This document shows positions 61,104 to 64,000 of a stretch of 64,000 bases of DNA, piece after piece. The stretch is taken from contig CM066740.1 of the NCBI GenBank assembly GCA_033961575.1, positions 91,867,117 to 91,931,116 of the forward strand, in the 5' to 3' direction. This DNA is from Aselliscus stoliczkanus. Taxonomy: Eukaryota > Chordata > Mammalia > Chiroptera > Hipposideridae. The notes under the pieces are model-generated. The model searched no databases, was not told where the DNA came from, and saw only the letters and a list, made by a program, of their open reading frames with translations. Numbering within the stretch: the stretch's first letter is position 1; each line of letters opens with the position of its first letter. The translations under genes and the position numbers were made by a program.

Positions 61104-61111
61104 TGACGTCA
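61104..61111. promoter_or_regulatory. palindromic CRE (TGACGTCA)
   Basis: A perfect TGACGTCA, overlapped on the left by CCAAT (ccaatgacgtcatcaa), 10 bp before the first copy of a diverged direct repeat. It is a single short motif, so its function is speculative. Confidence 0.4.
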
Positions 61112-61121
61112 TCAATACTTC

Positions 61122-61195
61122 TTTGCAATTTAAAAGATGTTAAATGCAAACTTCACCTTGAATAGCAAGGATCTTGGGCTCATAAAGGGATGATA
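61122..61195 (+). repeat. diverged direct repeat, copy A
   Basis: About 74 bp starting tttgcaatttaaaag, continuing gttaaatgcaaacttcacct and then atcttgggct. It pairs with copy B at 61604-61676 in the same orientation, with small indels. Confidence 0.75.
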
Positions 61196-61603
61196 GTCTC
61201 ACATATTTGCAATTTGCATCTCATCTTCGTTAGGACCCCCTGGAAAACCATCCGCCATGACCATCACCGGACACTGAGATGGGGGGGCGTGGATTTACTG
61301 AGCGAAAGGACTGTAGGCCGTTCTTATCTAGTCACCCGTTAGAAGGCCAAGAAAACATGCCCCACCTGCTAGCGCTCAGTCCCAGCAGTATTGACTTTGT
61401 TACTCATACTTTATAAATGAGAGAGCTATTCTTAAGGAGGGCAAACATTTGCTGTGTTATGCCATTGTCTCAGCCCAGCACAAGCCTCTGGCTCCGATGT
61501 CCGCCCATCGATTACGCCTCCCGTCAGCGTGGTGCAGGGGGCCTCGGGGAGGCGTGTGCCCATGCCGATTTACAGGGTCACCTATGGGTGGGCCTTAAAC
61601 CTG

Positions 61604-61676
61604 TTTGCAATTTAAAACAAGTTAAAATGCAAAGTTCAACTTGAGAAGGGCTCTTGGGCTTAGCCTGATGATAAAA
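61604..61676 (+). repeat. diverged direct repeat, copy B
   Basis: Begins tttgcaatttaaaacaagtt, then aaaatgcaaagttcaacttg and ctcttgggct. By eye it agrees with copy A at roughly three quarters of positions. The copies are about 480 bp apart. Confidence 0.75.
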
Positions 61677-62344
61677 TGTGGAGGGCGCGGCCCCGCCCTC
61701 CTGGAGGCCCGGGAGACGCGGTTTCCTGGCAGGTGGCCGACAGGGCCGGCCAGCGGGGCCTCTGTGGCTCCCTGGGGGGCTGCTGCTCCGGGGCTGGCCC
61801 TGGCTGGAGTGGCTGTGCCTTACCCGTCATCCGAACAGTGTCCCACCTGGGGGCTCACAGGCGGTCCTTCCGGAGCCCTGGGGACACACTGTTCCCCAAT
61901 GCAGGCACGTCCATTCCGTCCCCTCCCCGCGGCCCCCCCCTTGCACTCACTGGATGCGAGAGGACCCCAGAGAAATGGGCTTCGGCCTGGGGCCCCAGCC
62001 TGGACACTGACCCTCTCTGACGTGGTCTCAGGGTCAGATCCCACATCTGTGACGTGGGACCCGCAGTGTCTCCCTCCCAGGGTCACCTGACAGGTATGTG
62101 GCCCCGTGCAGGCGAGCCCTGGAAGGGCCCCCAGCGGTTAGCAAGTGCCCACGGGCCGTCTGGCTGGTCTCCATTCACAGTGGGCTTTGGAACCTGGACC
62201 TGCCCAGAAACCCGCGTAGGGCCACTAGCCAAGGCCCTTGCGTCCCAGGGCTGCCGCCTTGGGGGCGAAACCTCAGGCATTCTCTCCCCCTTCAGTCCCG
62301 CTTTGAGCGCCCTTCCTACGGAGGCTTTCCTGGATGACCCCCAT

Positions 62345-62500
62345 TAACGTAGCCTTTTACTTGTTAGGCTGGGGTGCTGTAACAGACACCCCCAAATACG
62401 GTTGCTTAAATAAACACAGGGGTTATTTTTCTGACACAGAACAGCCCAGGGCTGTGCTCCATGGTGACCCTGGGGCCCAGGACCAACATGTGGCCTCTCT
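62345..62500. repeat. possible old interspersed repeat, family unknown
   Basis: The order gctgtaacagacacccccaa, then ggttgcttaaataaacacag and ttatttttctgacacag, resembles a widespread old mammalian repeat (a 'gctgtaacaaa...ggcttaaacaacag...' type). It is too diverged to name. Confidence 0.35.
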
Positions 62501-64000
62501 GCCTGGGTTCCGGCCTCACGGCACCCCCTTTCTGGCCACAGGGCGGGGGGGGGAAGATGGGAGAGTCCCCATCGCCCACTGGGTTAGTGCAGAGGTGTCC
62601 ATGTCCCTTTCTCTCACATTCCATTGGTGTGAATTGCCACATGGTCACACCTGGCCCCCACCGAGGCCGGGGAGGTGGCCTCTGGCTATGTGGCCATGCG
62701 CCCAGGGAAGCTGGTGGCGGCGGGGAGGGAGGAGGCGGAAATTGGGAGCCACTGCCAAGGCTTTGACACCATTTTTCACCCCCCCCATCTCTTCCTGCTC
62801 GATGGACTGTTGCCAAGAGGCCTGTGAGGAGGTGTGCCATGGGTTGGGGCACACCATTAGGCGTTTCTCCCTCAGGCTGGGAATTCCTTGACAACAACAG
62901 CATCTGGTCTGACCTTCCAAGAGAAAGCCAGTTATGGGGGCTTCTCCTGGTGGCTGACGGGTTCCCAGGTGTCCTTCTCGTGGTGTGGGGACCGGCGTCC
63001 CCTGGCCAGCCTCTGTGTTGGCCCCTGGTGGCCCAGGGGCTGGCGGGGGTGCGATAGTCATCCTTCCTCGGGAGTTATTTCCCGGATGCTTGTCAGCAGC
63101 CTCCTGTGCTTAGATCCCAGCGGGAAGCAGACAGGTCCAGGCTTCAGCCAGCCTTTGTTACCAGGCGCACTCTGTAACGGGGCCTCCTGGTCACTGTTCA
63201 CGGGCCCCTCCCCTCCCCTTACCTGCTGGGGCCAAATGTCTGGACCACCTTCACTCAGACCTGTTCTCCCAGACCCAGCTCTGGAGGCTGCCTGCACTGT
63301 CGTCCTGTGTGACAAGGTCAGCGCCTTCTGATAAACAGACGCTCAGGTCGGCGGTGGGCATGGCTTGCCCGGTGCTGGGGAGGGTGCCTTTGTGAGCAGA
63401 GCCTGGGTGGAACTGGGGAGAAAATACCCATTCAGGGGGTGGCCCCACGCATCAGGAGTGAGCAGGGAGGACTGTCAGACTGCAGAGGTGTCACTGGCAG
63501 GTGTCTGTGGTGGCCAGCAGGGCCCTTCTCTAAAAGGACAGAGGGACTCCGGAGTTGTCCCTTGGGGGGGAGCATTTGCCCACAGCTGCTGCCCGTGTGG
63601 CCGGGATTTCCCGGGCTGTTAGTGTCCCTTGCTTCCCAGGAGGATAAGAGAGCCCAGAAAGGCGGGTGGAGTGGCACGGAGCTGTCCAGCACGGCTGGAT
63701 GGAACAGCCCCAGGGACAGTCACCTGCCAGTTCAGAGCAGCCAGGATGCCCTGTGGAGCATGTCAGCGAAAAGGCCCGTGTCCCTTTTTCCGTATGTGTA
63801 TGTTCACAATTATGTTTCAGTGATGAACCAGAACTTCGTGATTTCACTGAGAAAAGCTGGTATTTAGAAGCCGCCACGCCATGTTGGCTTCTCCCCGCTG
63901 CTGAAGGGATTGTGAAGAAGGAAACAAAAGGAATAAATCCGTAACAGAGAACAGATTGTCAGGGGTTGGCAGGAGCTAGGATGTTTCAACAAATTCTGGA

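Larger units (their letters stand above)
45771..64000. other. SHH upstream flank, non-coding
   Basis: 18 kb with no supportable exon or RNA gene, as expected for the gene desert upstream of SHH. It includes a CpG-rich island (47600-48950), AT-rich candidate enhancers (52370-52930 and 53420-53655), an L1 3'-end fragment (56740-57240), a CA-type microsatellite (59876-60078) and a pair of diverged direct repeats (61122 and 61604). The stretches 45850-47600, 49100-52300, 54300-56700, 57300-59800 and 62500-64000 show nothing I can name beyond small simple repeats. Confidence 0.75.

Noticed and set aside
45771..64000. Search for a protein gene upstream of SHH
   Set aside because: Only short frames without splice or protein similarity; the orthologous interval is a gene desert as far as I know.

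Overview
This is a window of a placental-mammal nuclear genome. It has split genes with GT-AG introns, tRNA-derived SINEs flanked by target-site duplications, old MIR and L1 debris, microsatellites and CpG-rich islands. The gene order identifies the locus. The last four coding exons of RBM33 lie on the + strand (11244-19053), followed tail to tail by the complete coding sequence of Sonic hedgehog (SHH) on the - strand (45420 down to 36029). This is the same adjacency as on human 7q36. The lineage-specific SINE (tRNA head; a short form of about 100 bp and a long form of about 400 bp ending in an AATAAA-type tail) recalls rhinolophoid bats to me. That is recollection, not a database match.

Layout: 1-11243 is RBM33 intron with five SINE insertions, a miniature mariner-like element and an AT-rich stretch that looks like a conserved non-coding element. 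11244-19053 holds the RBM33 C-terminal exons encoding its RRM-like fold. 19054-~24842 is an unusually long RBM33 3' UTR ending at one clear AATAAA. ~24843-~34905 is the intergenic interval, with GC-rich islands and several CTCF-like motifs that all point right, toward SHH. ~34906-45708 is the SHH transcription unit: 3' UTR, exon 3, intron 2, exon 2, intron 1, exon 1 and 5' UTR. 45709-64000 is the non-coding upstream flank of SHH, with no supportable protein gene.

The SHH protein is 437 residues. It keeps the signal peptide, Cys24 palmitoylation site, Cardin-Weintraub basic motif, zinc ligands, Gly197-Cys198-Phe199 autoprocessing site and the HINT catalytic Thr267/His270. It should be a functional, self-cleaving morphogen. 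RBM33 is an RNA-binding and mRNA-export factor with no functional link to SHH; its introns probably just host regulatory DNA of its neighbour.

The most interesting content is regulatory. Two intervals, one in SHH intron 2 (~37.9 kb) and one about 8 kb upstream of the start (~53.5 kb), carry the same trio of FoxA, T-box (AGGTGTGA) and TAAT-type homeodomain motifs. Their positions match the floor-plate enhancers SFPE2 and SFPE1 known from mouse. Other notable points are a ~40 bp x ~15 minisatellite against the exon 3 acceptor, a G-rich tandem repeat directly after the SHH stop codon, a ~60 bp AT palindrome in the SHH 3' UTR, and a SINE carrying a CTCF-like motif. I found no undescribed protein system; the long ORFs in GC-rich parts look like composition artefacts.
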